This document shows, piece after piece, positions 18,253 through 27,449 of a stretch of DNA of 59,944 bases (the first letter of the stretch is position 1; every line of letters starts with the position of its first letter). The stretch lies in the NCBI GenBank assembly GCA_937146765.1, contig CAKZRP010000046.1, forward strand, positions 1 through 59,944. The letters run 5' to 3'. The position numbers and the translations under genes were made by a program. The notes under the pieces are model-generated. The model saw only the letters and a program-made list of their open reading frames with translations. It did no database searches and was not told where the DNA came from. This DNA comes from an uncultured Paracoccaceae bacterium. GTDB taxonomy: Bacteria > Pseudomonadota > Alphaproteobacteria > Rhodobacterales > Rhodobacteraceae.

Positions 18253-19326
18253 TCAGCGGCTGAGCCCGCCGTGCAGCGTCGGCACGTCGAGGCAGCTGAA
18301 GCCGTAGTGGCGCAGCCAGCGCAGGTCGCTCTCGAAGAAGGCGCGCAGGTCGGGGATGCCGTATTTCAGCATCGCGATCCGGTCGATCCCCATGCCGAAG
18401 GCAAAGCCCTGGTATTTATCGGGGTCGACACCGCCAGCCGCGATCACCTTCGGGTGCACCATGCCGGAGCCGAGGATTTCGAGCCAGTCGTCGCCCTCGC
18501 CGATCTTCAGCGTGCCACCGGCCCAGCTGCAGCGGATGTCCACCTCGGCCGAGGGCTCGGTGAACGGAAAATGCGAGGCGCGGAAGCGCAGGTCCACGCT
18601 GTCGACCTCAAAGAAGCTCTTCACGAACTCCTCCAGCACCCATTTGAGGTTCGCCATCGAGATGTTTTCATCAAGCGCGAGGCCCTCGACCTGATGGAAC
18701 ATCGGCGTGTGGGTCTGGTCGTAATCGGCGCGGTAGACACCACCCGGGCAGATGATGCGCAGGGGCGCGCCCAGCTTCTCCATCGAGCGGATCTGCACCG
18801 GCGAGGTATGGGTGCGCAGCACATGCGGCGGGCGGTTGTCACCTTCGGCGCGGTGCATGTAGAACGTGTCCATCTCGGCGCGGGCCGGGTGGTGGCCGGG
18901 AATGTTCAGCGCGTCAAAGTTGTACCAGTCGGTATCCACGCGCGGGCCTTCCTGCACGGAAAAACCCATCTCGGCAAAGATCGCGGTCAGCTCTTCGGAG
19001 GCCTGTGAAATCGGGTGGATGGAGCCTTCACGGCGCGGCCGCACCGGCAGGGTCACGTCCAGCCACTCCGAGCGCAGACGCTCGTCCAGCGCCGCATCGC
19101 CCAGCGCCGCCTTCTTGGCCGCCAGCGCCGAGTTGATCTCGTCCTTCAGCGCATTGAGCGCGGGTCCGGCAAGCTGCCGTTCCTCCGGGCTCATCTTGCC
19201 CAGCTCGCGCATCTTCAGCGCCACTTCGCCCTTCTTGCCGACAGCGGCGAGGCGCACGGCCTCCAGCGCGCTCTCGTCTGCGGCTTCGGCGATCTGGCCG
19301 AGGTATTTTGCTTTAAGATCGTCCAT
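18253..19326 (-). CDS. pheS: Phenylalanine-tRNA ligase alpha subunit
   Basis: A 357-residue catalytic alpha chain. An N-terminal coiled coil (about 1-90) is followed by the class II aminoacyl-tRNA synthetase core. Motif 1 region is [13 protein letters not shown], motif 2 region includes [15 protein letters not shown], and motif 3 is [14 protein letters not shown] near the C-terminus. It partners PheT to activate phenylalanine and load tRNA-Phe in the cytoplasm. The length is typical. No leader peptide with a phenylalanine run is evident in the about 220 nt upstream. Confidence 0.97.
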   Translation of the reverse strand: MDDLKAKYLGQIAEAADESALEAVRLAAVGKKGEVALKMRELGKMSPEERQLAGPALNALKDEINSALAAKKAALGDAALDERLRSEWLDVTLPVRPRREGSIHPISQASEELTAIFAEMGFSVQEGPRVDTDWYNFDALNIPGHHPARAEMDTFYMHRAEGDNRPPHVLRTHTSPVQIRSMEKLGAPLRIICPGGVYRADYDQTHTPMFHQVEGLALDENISMANLKWVLEEFVKSFFEVDSVDLRFRASHFPFTEPSAEVDIRCSWAGGTLKIGEGDDWLEILGSGMVHPKVIAAGGVDPDKYQGFAFGMGIDRIAMLKYGIPDLRAFFESDLRWLRHYGFSCLDVPTLHGGLSR

Positions 19327-19547
19327 GACGGCCCCTCACGTCTCGCTTTGATGGTCCTGCTACCACAAGAGGCGTCGAAAGCAAGCACCTCGGGCGTTTT
19401 GCCCCGGCAACTGTCGCCCCGGCCCCACGCCGGGCGGCGCGAAAGACAAGGATCGCGCGACAAAGACGCCCGCCTCGGCGCCCACCCTTGCATGCCGCGG
19501 CGGAAAGGCCCACTTTAGCGCCAGACCTTCACGCGAGGCTTGATTTC

Positions 19548-20570
19548 ATGAGTGATCGTATTACGCGCAAACTGACCACCATCCTGGCCGCCGATGCGGA
19601 GCAGTTCAGCACCGCCATGACCGCGGATGAGGTCGGCACCTTCACCGAGCTTCAGGCCGCCCGCGACGTGTTCTTCAAGCTGATCGAGCGCCATGGCGGC
19701 CGGGTGGCCAATACCGCCGGCGACGGGCTGATCGCCGATTTCCCCTCGGTGGTCGAGGCCGTGCAATGCGCCATCGAGGTGCAGCAGGAACTGGCCGCCC
19801 GCGACACCGCGCTCTCCTTCCGCATCGGTGTGCATCTGGGCGATGTGATCTGCGACGGGGCCGACCTGATCGGCGAAGGCGTGAACCTCGCCGCCCGGCT
19901 GCAGACCATGGCAGAGCCGGGCGGGGTGCTGATCTCGCAGCAGGTCTACGATCAGGTGAGAAACAAGCTCAGCATCGGCTTTGAACATCTCGGCGCCCAC
20001 CGCCCGCGCAACCTGACCGAGGAGGTCACCGTCTACCGGATCTCGCTTGGAGCGCCGCGTCCCAGCCGCACCGCCCGCGCGCCCGAGGGTGCCCAGCGCA
20101 CCAGCCAGACCGCGCGGGTCTGGCAGGAGGATGACCCCTTCGAGGGCGCGCCCCAGCGCCGCTTCGACAGCGAGGACACGGGGGAGATGGGCGACACGGA
20201 GGAGAGCAGCGTCGAGCCCGGCCCGCTGCGCGGCCTTGACCGTCTCTGCGGACGGCGCTTGCCGCTCGACAAGACCAGCCGCCGGCTGGTGGGTCTGGGC
20301 GCGGCGTTGATCCTGCTCGACATCGTCTCCGACAGGGGCCTCTGGGCGCATTGGCCGGTGCTGATCTTCGCCACCATCATCGGCCTGCGCGAGGGGCACC
20401 GGATCCTCGGGCGCTGCGAGATCTGGTCGGTGCCTGTGAAGATCTGGGTGATCGGCGGCTTTCTGGTGCTGGTGAACCTGTTCTCGCAAAGCCCGCCCTG
20501 GTCGATCTGGGCGGTGGGCGGTCTGGCGCTGTTCTCCTTCCTGCGTCGTCGCCGCTCGCAGGTGGAGTGA
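19548..20570 (+). CDS. Class III adenylate/guanylate cyclase with C-terminal membrane segments
   Basis: A 340-residue protein. Residues about 8-165 form a class III nucleotidyl cyclase catalytic domain. Metal-binding aspartates are in LAADAEQF (Asp16) and AGDGLIADF (Asp59), and the transition-state Asn/Arg pair is in GVNLAARL (Asn113, Arg117). A Pro/Arg/acidic linker (about 170-245) leads to three hydrophobic spans at the C-terminus (about 265-335). It is predicted to make cAMP (or cGMP) at the inner face of the membrane. The usual order, membrane sensor first and cyclase last, is reversed here. The start at 19548 has GAGG upstream, and its neighbours give no clue to the input. Confidence 0.85.
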   Translation: MSDRITRKLTTILAADAEQFSTAMTADEVGTFTELQAARDVFFKLIERHGGRVANTAGDGLIADFPSVVEAVQCAIEVQQELAARDTALSFRIGVHLGDVICDGADLIGEGVNLAARLQTMAEPGGVLISQQVYDQVRNKLSIGFEHLGAHRPRNLTEEVTVYRISLGAPRPSRTARAPEGAQRTSQTARVWQEDDPFEGAPQRRFDSEDTGEMGDTEESSVEPGPLRGLDRLCGRRLPLDKTSRRLVGLGAALILLDIVSDRGLWAHWPVLIFATIIGLREGHRILGRCEIWSVPVKIWVIGGFLVLVNLFSQSPPWSIWAVGGLALFSFLRRRRSQVE

Positions 20571-20622
20571 CGCGGCGGACCTGGCCGCCCCGCTCCGCCG
20601 CCCCCGCGCCTTTTCGGCCACG

Positions 20623-20651
20623 AAAAAACCCGCCGGATCGCTCCGGCGGGT
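20623..20651 (-). terminator. Intrinsic terminator of rpmI-rplT
   Basis: On the minus strand a perfect 10-bp stem (ACCCGCCGGA/TCCGGCGGGT) with a 4-nt loop runs into TTTTTT. It is 28 nt past the rplT stop. Confidence 0.93.
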
Positions 20652-20678
20652 CTATCAGTCTGGCCAAGCCTCAGAGAC

Positions 20679-21044
20679 TTAGGCAGCCAGGGCAGCCTGT
20701 GCCTGACGCACGATCGCACCGAAAGCTTCGGGCTCGTGCACGGCGAGGTCTGCGAGAACCTTACGGTCCACTTCGATACCGGCCAGGTTCAGGCCGTTGA
20801 TGAAGCGGGAGTAGGTCAGCGCTTCGTCGTGGCTGCGGACGGCAGCGTTGATACGCTGGATCCACAGCGCGCGGAAGTTGCGCTTGCGGTTCTTACGGTC
20901 ACGGGTTGCGTACTGGTTCGCCTTGTCGACGGCCTGACGGGCAACCTTGAAGGTATTCTTGCGACGGCCGTAGTAACCTTTGGCTGCCTTGATGACCTTC
21001 TTGTGACGGGCGTGAGTCGTGGTACCACCTTTAACGCGGGACAT
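20679..21044 (-). CDS. rplT: 50S ribosomal protein L20
   Basis: A 121-residue basic protein matching L20: [20 protein letters not shown], then [20 protein letters not shown] and [21 protein letters not shown]20 binds 23S rRNA early in large-subunit assembly and in many bacteria represses its own operon. It follows rpmI by 15 nt, with an AAGAGGAG ribosome site. infC, the usual upstream partner, is not adjacent here. Confidence 0.97.
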   Translation of the reverse strand: MSRVKGGTTTHARHKKVIKAAKGYYGRRKNTFKVARQAVDKANQYATRDRKNRKRNFRALWIQRINAAVRSHDEALTYSRFINGLNLAGIEVDRKVLADLAVHEPEAFGAIVRQAQAALAA

Positions 21045-21059
21045 ATCTCAGATCTCCTC

Positions 21060-21260
21060 TTAGCGGTCGTAGGGCATGTAGCCCTTGACGATCTTTGCGT
21101 CCGGCGCGGACAGAGTGGTGGTTCCGCGGGCATCACGGATGAATTTCTTGTGACGTTTGATCATGCCGTGGCGCTTGCCGGCCTGACCTGCAACGACCTT
21201 GCCGGTCGCGGTCACTTTAAAGCGCTTCTTGGCGCTCGACTTTGTCTTCATCTTGGGCAT
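21060..21260 (-). CDS. rpmI: 50S ribosomal protein L35
   Basis: A 66-residue L35 starting [20 protein letters not shown] and containing [20 protein letters not shown]. The ATG at 21260 follows ATAAGGAGA. A longer frame with a further 15 residues has no ribosome site and is rejected. It is first of the rpmI-rplT operon. Confidence 0.97.
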   Translation of the reverse strand: MPKMKTKSSAKKRFKVTATGKVVAGQAGKRHGMIKRHKKFIRDARGTTTLSAPDAKIVKGYMPYDR

Positions 21261-21377
21261 TTCCGTCTCCTTATTCGTAGGTTCGCTACACACGCGACTC
21301 GGCATGCCACATGAGGCCGGTCGCGCGAACAGGGGTGCCCTTTACGGCACACCCCCGCAAAGGGCAAGCGGATTCGG

Positions 21378-21599
21378 TCAGAGAAAGCGGCCCAGCACCC
21401 GGAAAAACACATCCGGCACTTCGGAGAGCTGATAGCCCTGCGGATGGGTCAGCACCGCCCAGGCCAGGCAGGCGCCGCCCAGAACGATCAGCGCCGCAGC
21501 CGTGACCGGGCTGCGGCGATGCGCGTAGGCGGAAAAGAAGGTCGGGACCCCCAGCCATGTCAGCACCAGGCCGACCACCAGCACACTATCCGTGTCCAT
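21378..21599 (-). CDS. Small two-span membrane protein downstream of pyk
   Basis: A 73-residue protein with two hydrophobic segments: about 5-24 (VLVVGLVLTWLGVPTFFSAY) and about 32-51 (VTAAALIVLGGACLAWAVL). An Ala-His-Arg-Arg turn lies between them and a soluble tail of about 20 residues follows. A GAGGAGGG site precedes the ATG. It begins 41 nt after the pyk stop on the same strand and is probably co-transcribed. The function is unknown. Confidence 0.7.
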   Translation of the reverse strand: MDTDSVLVVGLVLTWLGVPTFFSAYAHRRSPVTAAALIVLGGACLAWAVLTHPQGYQLSEVPDVFFRVLGRFL

Positions 21600-21640
21600 A
21601 CCCGACACCCTCCTCACAAAACACTGTGGAGGGCAGAGTA

Positions 21641-23086
21641 TTATTCTGGGTCGGTGTTGTAAATCAGGCGCTCGTCGCAGGGAGCGATGCGCAGGATATT
21701 GGTGGTGCCGGAGACGTTGAAGGGCACGCCTGCGGTGACCACGACCTGATCGGTCTCGATGGCAAAGCCACCGGCGCGCGCCGCCCGGGCCGCTGCCACC
21801 ACGGCGCCCTTGAAACGATCCACCTTGGGGGTCAGCACGCAATTGCAGCCCCAGCTCAGCGCCAGGCGGCGGGCGGTGGACTGCTTGTGGGTCATCGCGA
21901 TGATCGGCACGCCGGGACGTTCGCGCGCGGTCAGGAGCGCGGTGGTGCCGGATTGGGTAAAGCAGCAGATCGCCTTGATGTCGGTCTTCTCGGCGATCTC
22001 GCGGGCGGCGGAGACGATGCCATCGGCGATGCTGTCGCCCTTGGAGGAGCGCGAGGCGGCAATGATCTCGCGGTAGGTCGGATCCTGCTCCACCTCGGTG
22101 GCGACGCGGTCCATGGTCTGCACCGCCTCGATCGGGTACTGGCCGGCCGCGGATTCGGCGCTCAGCATGATCGCATCGGTGCCCTCGTAGATGGCGGTCG
22201 CCACGTCGGAGACCTCGGCGCGGGTCGGCATCGGGCTCTCGATCATGCTCTCCAGCATCTGGGTCGCCACGATCACCGGCTTGGCCGCGGCCCGGCACTT
22301 GCGGATCAGGCGCTTCTGGATCGGCGGCACCGCCGCCACTGGAAGTTCCACCCCGAGGTCGCCGCGCGCCACCATGATGCCGTCGGAGGCGTCGAGGATC
22401 TCGGCGAAATTGTCCACTGCCGAGGGCTTCTCGATCTTCGACAGCACCGCGGCGCGGCCATCGGCCAGCTGGCGGGCCTCATAGACGTCCTTGGCGCGCT
22501 GCACGAAGGAGAGCGCCAGCCAGTCGACGCCCAGCTCGCAGACGAATTCCAGATCGGCGCGGTCCTTTTCCGACAGCGCGGCGAGCGGCAGGATCACATC
22601 CGGCACGTTGACGCCCTTGCGGTTGGAGATGGTGCCGCCGGTGATGACCACGCAATCGGCGTAATCGACGCCGCATTTTTCCACCTTGAGGCGGATCTTG
22701 CCATCGTTGACAAGCAGATGCGCGCCATTCTCCAGCGCCTGGAAGATCTCCTTGTGCGGCAGGCAGACGCGGGTCACATCGCCCTCCGCCGGGTCGAGGT
22801 CGAGGCGGAACTTGGCGCCTTCCACCAGCTCCTCGGAGCCCGCGGCAAAGACGCCGACGCGCAGCTTCGGCCCCTGCAGGTCGGCGAGGATGGCGATGGT
22901 GGAATCGAGATCCTTCTCCACCTGCCGGATGATCTGATGCTTTTCGGCGATTTCCGCGTGGCTGCCGTGCGACATGTTCAGGCGGAACACATCCGCGCCC
23001 GCTTCATGCAGCGCACGGATGGTCTCATAGGTCGAGGAGGCGGGGCCGAGGGTGGCCACGATCTTGACGTTGCGCGTGCGTTTCAT
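21641..23086 (-). CDS. pyk: Pyruvate kinase
   Basis: A 481-residue glycolytic enzyme converting phosphoenolpyruvate and ADP to pyruvate and ATP. It starts MKRTRNVKIVATLGPASS and has the active-site signature SDGIMVARGDLGVELP. KPVIVATQMLESM and the C-terminal allosteric domain (about 345-481) are also present. The frame is open 36 codons further upstream, but the ATG at 23086 with GAGGAAT before it matches the family N-terminus. It is followed by a small membrane-protein gene. Confidence 0.96.
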   Translation of the reverse strand: MKRTRNVKIVATLGPASSTYETIRALHEAGADVFRLNMSHGSHAEIAEKHQIIRQVEKDLDSTIAILADLQGPKLRVGVFAAGSEELVEGAKFRLDLDPAEGDVTRVCLPHKEIFQALENGAHLLVNDGKIRLKVEKCGVDYADCVVITGGTISNRKGVNVPDVILPLAALSEKDRADLEFVCELGVDWLALSFVQRAKDVYEARQLADGRAAVLSKIEKPSAVDNFAEILDASDGIMVARGDLGVELPVAAVPPIQKRLIRKCRAAAKPVIVATQMLESMIESPMPTRAEVSDVATAIYEGTDAIMLSAESAAGQYPIEAVQTMDRVATEVEQDPTYREIIAASRSSKGDSIADGIVSAAREIAEKTDIKAICCFTQSGTTALLTARERPGVPIIAMTHKQSTARRLALSWGCNCVLTPKVDRFKGAVVAAARAARAGGFAIETDQVVVTAGVPFNVSGTTNILRIAPCDERLIYNTDPE

Positions 23087-23281
23087 GGGCTCTATTCCTC
23101 CGGCTGTCTGAACCAATGGGCGGTCTGCGGTCATGGGCTGCGTCACGAGGCAGGAGTCAGAGGCCTGATTTCCCGACGATGTTAACGCAAACATTGCTGT
23201 CGGTCTTATGGCTCAATTCCCTTTGTGCCGCAACTCTTCTAAAGCTAGGCCAGCAAAGAATGACAGGCGCGTGACGGATCC

Positions 23282-24031
23282 ATGACAGAGACACCCTATT
23301 TCACCGAAGGCCAGCCCGGCAACAGCCGCTGGCTCGTCACCTGCGACCATGCCAGCAATCACGTGCCCGGCTTTGTCAATGGTGGCGATCTGGGCCTTCC
23401 GGCGGCGGATATGGCGCGCCATATCGCCTATGATCCGGGCGCCTGGGGGGTGTCGACGGCGCTGGCACGGCTGCTCGACGCGCCGGCGATCGGGGCCAAT
23501 TTCTCCCGGCTGGTGATCGACCCGAACCGGGGCGAGGACGATCCGACCCTGCTGATGCGGCTTTATGACGGTACGCTGATCCCTGCCAACCGCCACGCCG
23601 ACGAGGCCGAGCGCGAGGCCCGCCTTGCGGCCTGCTACCGCCCCTATCACCGCGCCCTGGCCGATCTGGCCCGGGCGCAGGGGCCGGATGTGGTCATCGT
23701 CGCGGTGCACAGTTTCACGCCGCAGCTGCGCGGCCGCCCGCCGCGCCCCTGGCAGATCGGCATCCTCTACCCGGAGGCAGAGCGTCTCTCGCCCGAGGTG
23801 ATCCGTGGCCTGGTCGCGCCTGGCGACCTCACCGTGGGCGACAACGAGCCTTACACCGGCTACCTACCCGGTGATGCCATCGACACCCATGCCACCCGCG
23901 AGGGTCGCCTCAACACGCTGATCGAACTGCGCAACGACCTGATCGCCACCGAAGCCCAGCAACAGGCCTGGGCCGAACGGCTGGCCCCGGTGCTGACCGA
24001 GGCCCTCGCCCGCGTCGAGGCGCGCGCCTAG
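23282..24031 (+). CDS. N-formylglutamate amidohydrolase family protein
   Basis: A 249-residue zinc-dependent hydrolase-like protein. It has TCDHASNHVPGFVNGGDL near residue 20, FSRLVIDPNRGEDDPTLL, VIVAVHSFTP and DNEPYTGYLPGDAIDTHA, all typical of the N-formylglutamate amidohydrolase (HutG-type) family. The final-step histidine enzyme releases formate and glutamate. No other hut genes are nearby, so the family member may serve another N-acyl or formyl substrate. The ATG is divergent from pyk, and a single promoter region of 195 nt separates them. Confidence 0.85.
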   Translation: MTETPYFTEGQPGNSRWLVTCDHASNHVPGFVNGGDLGLPAADMARHIAYDPGAWGVSTALARLLDAPAIGANFSRLVIDPNRGEDDPTLLMRLYDGTLIPANRHADEAEREARLAACYRPYHRALADLARAQGPDVVIVAVHSFTPQLRGRPPRPWQIGILYPEAERLSPEVIRGLVAPGDLTVGDNEPYTGYLPGDAIDTHATREGRLNTLIELRNDLIATEAQQQAWAERLAPVLTEALARVEARA

Positions 24032-24128
24032 GCCCGGCGGCGAGTAGCAGGCCCACCTTGCCGCAGCCAGCTTGCGTTGCTACCTCTGGAGCACAGACCC
24101 GCAAGCCCGCAGCAGGAGACCGTCCCAG

Positions 24129-24464
24129 ATGAGCACCCCCGAGATCGACGCCCAGACCCAGATCGAACTGGAGGCCGCCGCCTTTCGCCGCCTGCGCCAG
24201 CACCTGATGCAGGACCGCACCGATGTGCAGAACATCGACATGATGAACCTCGCCGGGTTCTGCCGCAATTGCCTCAGCCGCTGGTATCAGGAGGCCGCCA
24301 ATGAGAAGGGCATCGAGATGGGCAAGGAAGAGGCGCGCGAGATCTTCTACGGCATGACCATGGACGACTGGAAGGCCAACCACCAGACCGAGGCGGGGGC
24401 CGACAAGCAGCAGGCCTTTGAAAAAGCCTTTGCCGAAAACGTCGGCACCGACCCCAAGGGCTGA
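24129..24464 (+). CDS. DUF1244 domain protein
   Basis: A 111-residue cytoplasmic protein whose centre, VQNIDMMNLAGFCRNCLSRW followed by a YQEAANEKG-type segment, is diagnostic of DUF1244. This is a small helical family conserved in alpha- and gammaproteobacteria with no established function. The paired cysteines (CRNC) might bind metal. The start at 24129 has GCAGGAGA upstream. It lies between the amidohydrolase and dioxygenase genes, all in the same direction. Confidence 0.9.
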   Translation: MSTPEIDAQTQIELEAAAFRRLRQHLMQDRTDVQNIDMMNLAGFCRNCLSRWYQEAANEKGIEMGKEEAREIFYGMTMDDWKANHQTEAGADKQQAFEKAFAENVGTDPKG

Positions 24465-24568
24465 CCCGCCGCCCTGCACAGGGCCTGTGCGGCCCTGTGC
24501 CTAGGCAGCCTGCCCCTCGGCGCGTAGCGTCATGCAAGATCGCCCAACCATCCAGAGGGAGAGGTCTC

Positions 24569-25363
24569 ATGACCCGCATGCCCAGCTATTTCATCTCGCA
24601 CGGTGGCGGCCCCTGGCCCTGGATGGCCAAGTGGCGCGCCGAATTTGCCCCCTTGGAGGCCTCGCTGCAGGCGATGCCCGCCCAACTGCCCGCTCGGCCC
24701 AGGGCGATCCTGGTGATCTCCGGCCATTGGGAGGAAGAGTCCTTTGCGGTGATGTCCGCTGCCCGGCCGCCGATGGTCTATGACTACACAGGTTTTCCAC
24801 CCGAAACCTATGAGATCGTCTACCCCGCCCCCGGCGCGCCGGATCTGGCGCTGCGGGCGCATGACCTGATCGCCGAAGCCGGGCTGCCGGTGCGGCTTGA
24901 TCCCAAGATGGGCTTTGACCACGGCACCTTTGCGCCGCTGGCGGTGATCTACCCGGAGGCCGATGTGCCGCTGTTTCAGGTCTCCTTGCAGAAGGGCTAT
25001 GACCCGGCCGCGCATTTTTCCCTCGGACGGGCGCTGGCGCCCCTGCGCGACGACGGCGTTCTGATCATCGGCTCCGGCCTCAGCTACCACAACCTGCGCG
25101 CCTTCGGCCCCGGGGCCAAGGTGCCCTCCGAGGCCTTTGACCGCTGGCTGACCGAGGCCCTCGCCCTGCCGCCCGCCGACCGCACCGCGGCGCTGATGGC
25201 CTGGGAACAGGCGCCCTACGCCCGCGACTGCCACGCTCAGGAGGATCACTTCGCGCCGATCTTTGCCGCCCTCGGCGCGGCGGAGGCGGAGCCCGCAACG
25301 CGGATCTACCACCAGACGGGCATCTTCGGCGGCGTCACCGCATCCGGCTTCCGCTTCGGTTGA
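24569..25363 (+). CDS. LigB-type extradiol dioxygenase family protein (DODA/YgiD-like)
   Basis: A 264-residue member of the class III extradiol dioxygenase family. Predicted metal ligands are in YFISHGGGPWPWM, VISGHWEEESF and MGFDHGTFAPLAVIYPEADVP, and a later histidine is in CHAQEDHFAPIFAALG. Family members open aromatic catechol rings (for example 4,5-DOPA) using Fe or Zn. The actual substrate here is not predictable. The ATG at 24569 follows AGAGGGAGAGG and is preferred to a longer open frame. Confidence 0.88.
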   Translation: MTRMPSYFISHGGGPWPWMAKWRAEFAPLEASLQAMPAQLPARPRAILVISGHWEEESFAVMSAARPPMVYDYTGFPPETYEIVYPAPGAPDLALRAHDLIAEAGLPVRLDPKMGFDHGTFAPLAVIYPEADVPLFQVSLQKGYDPAAHFSLGRALAPLRDDGVLIIGSGLSYHNLRAFGPGAKVPSEAFDRWLTEALALPPADRTAALMAWEQAPYARDCHAQEDHFAPIFAALGAAEAEPATRIYHQTGIFGGVTASGFRFG

Positions 25364-25418
25364 CCGCGAATCGCTTGCTCTTGCTCACTGTCCGCGCTTC
25401 ATTAAAGCATCGTAATAA

Positions 25419-25625
25419 ATGGATGTTTATGTGATGCGTATACTGATGCCCGGGCTTCTGGCCCTCTTTGCCTTTGCCAGCGCCACCACTGCCGCCACGC
25501 CGCGCCCGATCCTGACCTCGCCATTGCAGACGCAGGTGGATCATGGGGGCGGATGCCGCAAATCCTCGCCTCCGGGCCAGTGCTGCCACATGGAAAAGGC
25601 TGTGGGTCGCGTGCATTGCCACTGA
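25419..25625 (+). CDS. Small exported Cys/His-rich peptide
   Basis: A 68-residue open frame (or 63 from the ATG at 25434). The N-terminal part is a clear signal peptide (RILMPGLLALFAFASATTAA). The mature part ends in a compact motif with four cysteines and three histidines (GGGCRKSSPPGQCCHMEK and VHCH). A periplasmic metal-binding or disulfide-bonded micro-protein is plausible, but no function is known to me. The ribosome site is weak. A bidirectional terminator follows 25 nt downstream, supporting a real transcript end. Confidence 0.6.
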   Translation: MDVYVMRILMPGLLALFAFASATTAATPRPILTSPLQTQVDHGGGCRKSSPPGQCCHMEKAVGRVHCH

Positions 25626-25649
25626 TCTTCGGCCCCCTCGGCTGAACCA

Positions 25650-25680
25650 AAAAGGCCGCCCCGATCCGGAGCGGCCTTTT
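25650..25680. terminator. Bidirectional terminator between the Cys-rich peptide gene and dat
   Basis: A 10-bp stem AAAAGGCCGC / GCGGCCTTTT encloses an 11-nt loop. Both strands end in a T run, which suits the convergent genes on either side. Confidence 0.88.
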
Positions 25681-25707
25681 GAATATTCACGTCACGCTGA
25701 GCGCAGA

Positions 25708-26568
25708 TCAGATCGCCGCCTTGATGCTTTCCTCAAGGTAGATCTCGCGCAGGCGCCTGGCGATCGGCCCCGGTGTGCCATCGCCCAGCGCCACGCCGTC
25801 GATCTCCACCACCGGCATCACGAAGGCCGAGGCGGAGGTGGTGAAGGCCTCATCCGCCGCTTTTGCCTCCTCGATGGTGAAGAGCCGCTCTTCCACCTTC
25901 AGCTGGGCTTCTTCGGCCATCCGCAGCACCGCCTTGCGGGTGATGCCGTGCAGGATGTCATGCGACAGCGGCCGGGTGACAATGGTGCCATCCTTGACGA
26001 AATAGGCGTTGTTGGAGGTGCCCTCGGTCACATAGCCGTCCTCGATCATCCAGGCATCGTCGGCACCGGCCTTTTTGGCCATCATCTTGCCCATCGAAGG
26101 ATAGAGGAGCTGCACCGTCTTGATGTCGCGGCGACCCCAGCGGATATCCTCGATCGAGATGATCTTGGCGCCCTTCTTGGCGGCCGCACTGTCGGCCAGA
26201 CCGGGCTTGTTCTGGGTGAAGAGCACCAGCGTCGGCCTGGTCTCGGCGGAGGGGAAGACGAAGTCGCGGTCGCCGTCGGACCCACGGGTCACCTGCAGAT
26301 AGACCAGCCCCTCGTCGATACCGTTGAGCTCGACCAGCTTGCGGTGGATCTCCAGCAGCTCCTCCTTGGTGCAGGGTTCGGCCATATCGAGCTCGTCGAG
26401 CGACCGCTTCAGGCGCACCGCGTGGCCCTCGAAGTCGATGAGCTTGCCGCCCAGCACCGAGGTCACCTCGTAGACCGCATCCGCCATCAGGAAGCCACGG
26501 TCAAAGATCGAGACCTTGGCCTCGGTTTCCGGCAGGTAGTCGCCGTTTACATATACGGTACGGGTCAT
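25708..26568 (-). CDS. dat: D-amino acid transaminase
   Basis: A 286-residue class IV PLP aminotransferase. It has VSIFDRGFLMADAVYEVT, the PLP-lysine region DIKTVQLLYPSMGK and EDGYVTEGTSNNAYFV, which together match D-alanine aminotransferases. The enzyme would exchange amino groups between D-alanine and 2-oxoglutarate, yielding D-glutamate. It is last in a minus-strand run dgcN-dgcA-phosphoesterase-dat (73 nt after the phosphoesterase). That placement makes D-amino-acid catabolism or interconversion its likely role. A branched-chain or 4-amino-4-deoxychorismate specificity is less likely. Confidence 0.88.
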   Translation of the reverse strand: MTRTVYVNGDYLPETEAKVSIFDRGFLMADAVYEVTSVLGGKLIDFEGHAVRLKRSLDELDMAEPCTKEELLEIHRKLVELNGIDEGLVYLQVTRGSDGDRDFVFPSAETRPTLVLFTQNKPGLADSAAAKKGAKIISIEDIRWGRRDIKTVQLLYPSMGKMMAKKAGADDAWMIEDGYVTEGTSNNAYFVKDGTIVTRPLSHDILHGITRKAVLRMAEEAQLKVEERLFTIEEAKAADEAFTTSASAFVMPVVEIDGVALGDGTPGPIARRLREIYLEESIKAAI

Positions 26569-26641
26569 GGGTCTGGTCCTCGCAAGATTTGTCGCTTTGT
26601 CGGGTCAATCGAGCGCCCCGTCAAGCGCCCGATGGGATGGA

Positions 26642-27445
26642 TCATGGGCCGGTCGCGCCCCCTGCGGGGTGGCTCCGGGCCCGCTGCCCCGCAGGGGGTC
26701 GGGGAAACCAGCCGGTCGCCAGCGCATGGGCCCAGTCTTCGCGCCCGTGTCGGCGCGCCAGGGCCACCATGCGGGAGGGGTCGTAGGGCACCCGCCGATG
26801 GCTGACCACCCACCCCGCCGCGCCCCGTTCGATCAGCGCATAGCGGGCGGCGGGATCGCCGTTCTCGACCACATGCGGCACCGGCTGGTGATCGTCATAG
26901 GCCGGCAGGCCGACGCTGCCGGGATTCACGATCAGACTGCCCTGCGGCACCTGCAGGCTGCCCGGCAAATGGCTATGGCCGCAAAGATGGACCTCTGCCG
27001 CCTCTCCTGCGGGGATTTCGCCCGCCACCTCTGCAAGCGGACGCTGCACCACCTGCCCCGCCGGCGTCACCGCCTGCATCCAGTAGCGCAGGTCCGAAGT
27101 CGGCACCCCGTGGCAGAGGTGCACCGCCCCCTCCCGCGCGGTGGCGGGCAGGGCGGCAAGCCAGTCGAGCTCCGCGGTGCCGAGCTGCGCCCGCGCCACT
27201 GCGTCGGAGGGGCCCATCCGCGCCGGGTCACCGAGGAGATAGCGGTCGTGATTGCCGCGGATCGACAGCATGTCGCCGCGCCCCCTCAGCAGCGACAGCG
27301 TCTCCCGCGCGGCCAAGGGGCCGCTGGCATGGTCACCAAGGTTGTAGATCCGCGCCGCGCCCTCGCGGTCGATATCCGCCAGCACCGCCCGCAGCGCATC
27401 GGCATTGCCGTGACAATCCGCGATCACCGCCAGCCGCTGCGCCAC
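26642..27445 (-). CDS. Calcineurin-type metallophosphoesterase
   Basis: A 267-residue YfcE/MJ0936-like phosphoesterase. The metal-binding series is complete: LAVIADCHGNADAL (DxH), NLGDHASGP (GD), IRGNHDRYLLGD (GNHD), HLCHGVP and HLCGHSHLPG (GHxH). The GTG at 27445 is used because it sits 4 nt after the dgcA stop, giving translational coupling, and because the family N-terminus begins there. Its presence inside a D-amino-acid operon is unexplained. The phosphorylated substrate is unknown. Confidence 0.87.
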   Translation of the reverse strand: MAQRLAVIADCHGNADALRAVLADIDREGAARIYNLGDHASGPLAARETLSLLRGRGDMLSIRGNHDRYLLGDPARMGPSDAVARAQLGTAELDWLAALPATAREGAVHLCHGVPTSDLRYWMQAVTPAGQVVQRPLAEVAGEIPAGEAAEVHLCGHSHLPGSLQVPQGSLIVNPGSVGLPAYDDHQPVPHVVENGDPAARYALIERGAAGWVVSHRRVPYDPSRMVALARRHGREDWAHALATGWFPRPPAGQRARSHPAGGATGP

Positions 27446-27449
27446 AGGC

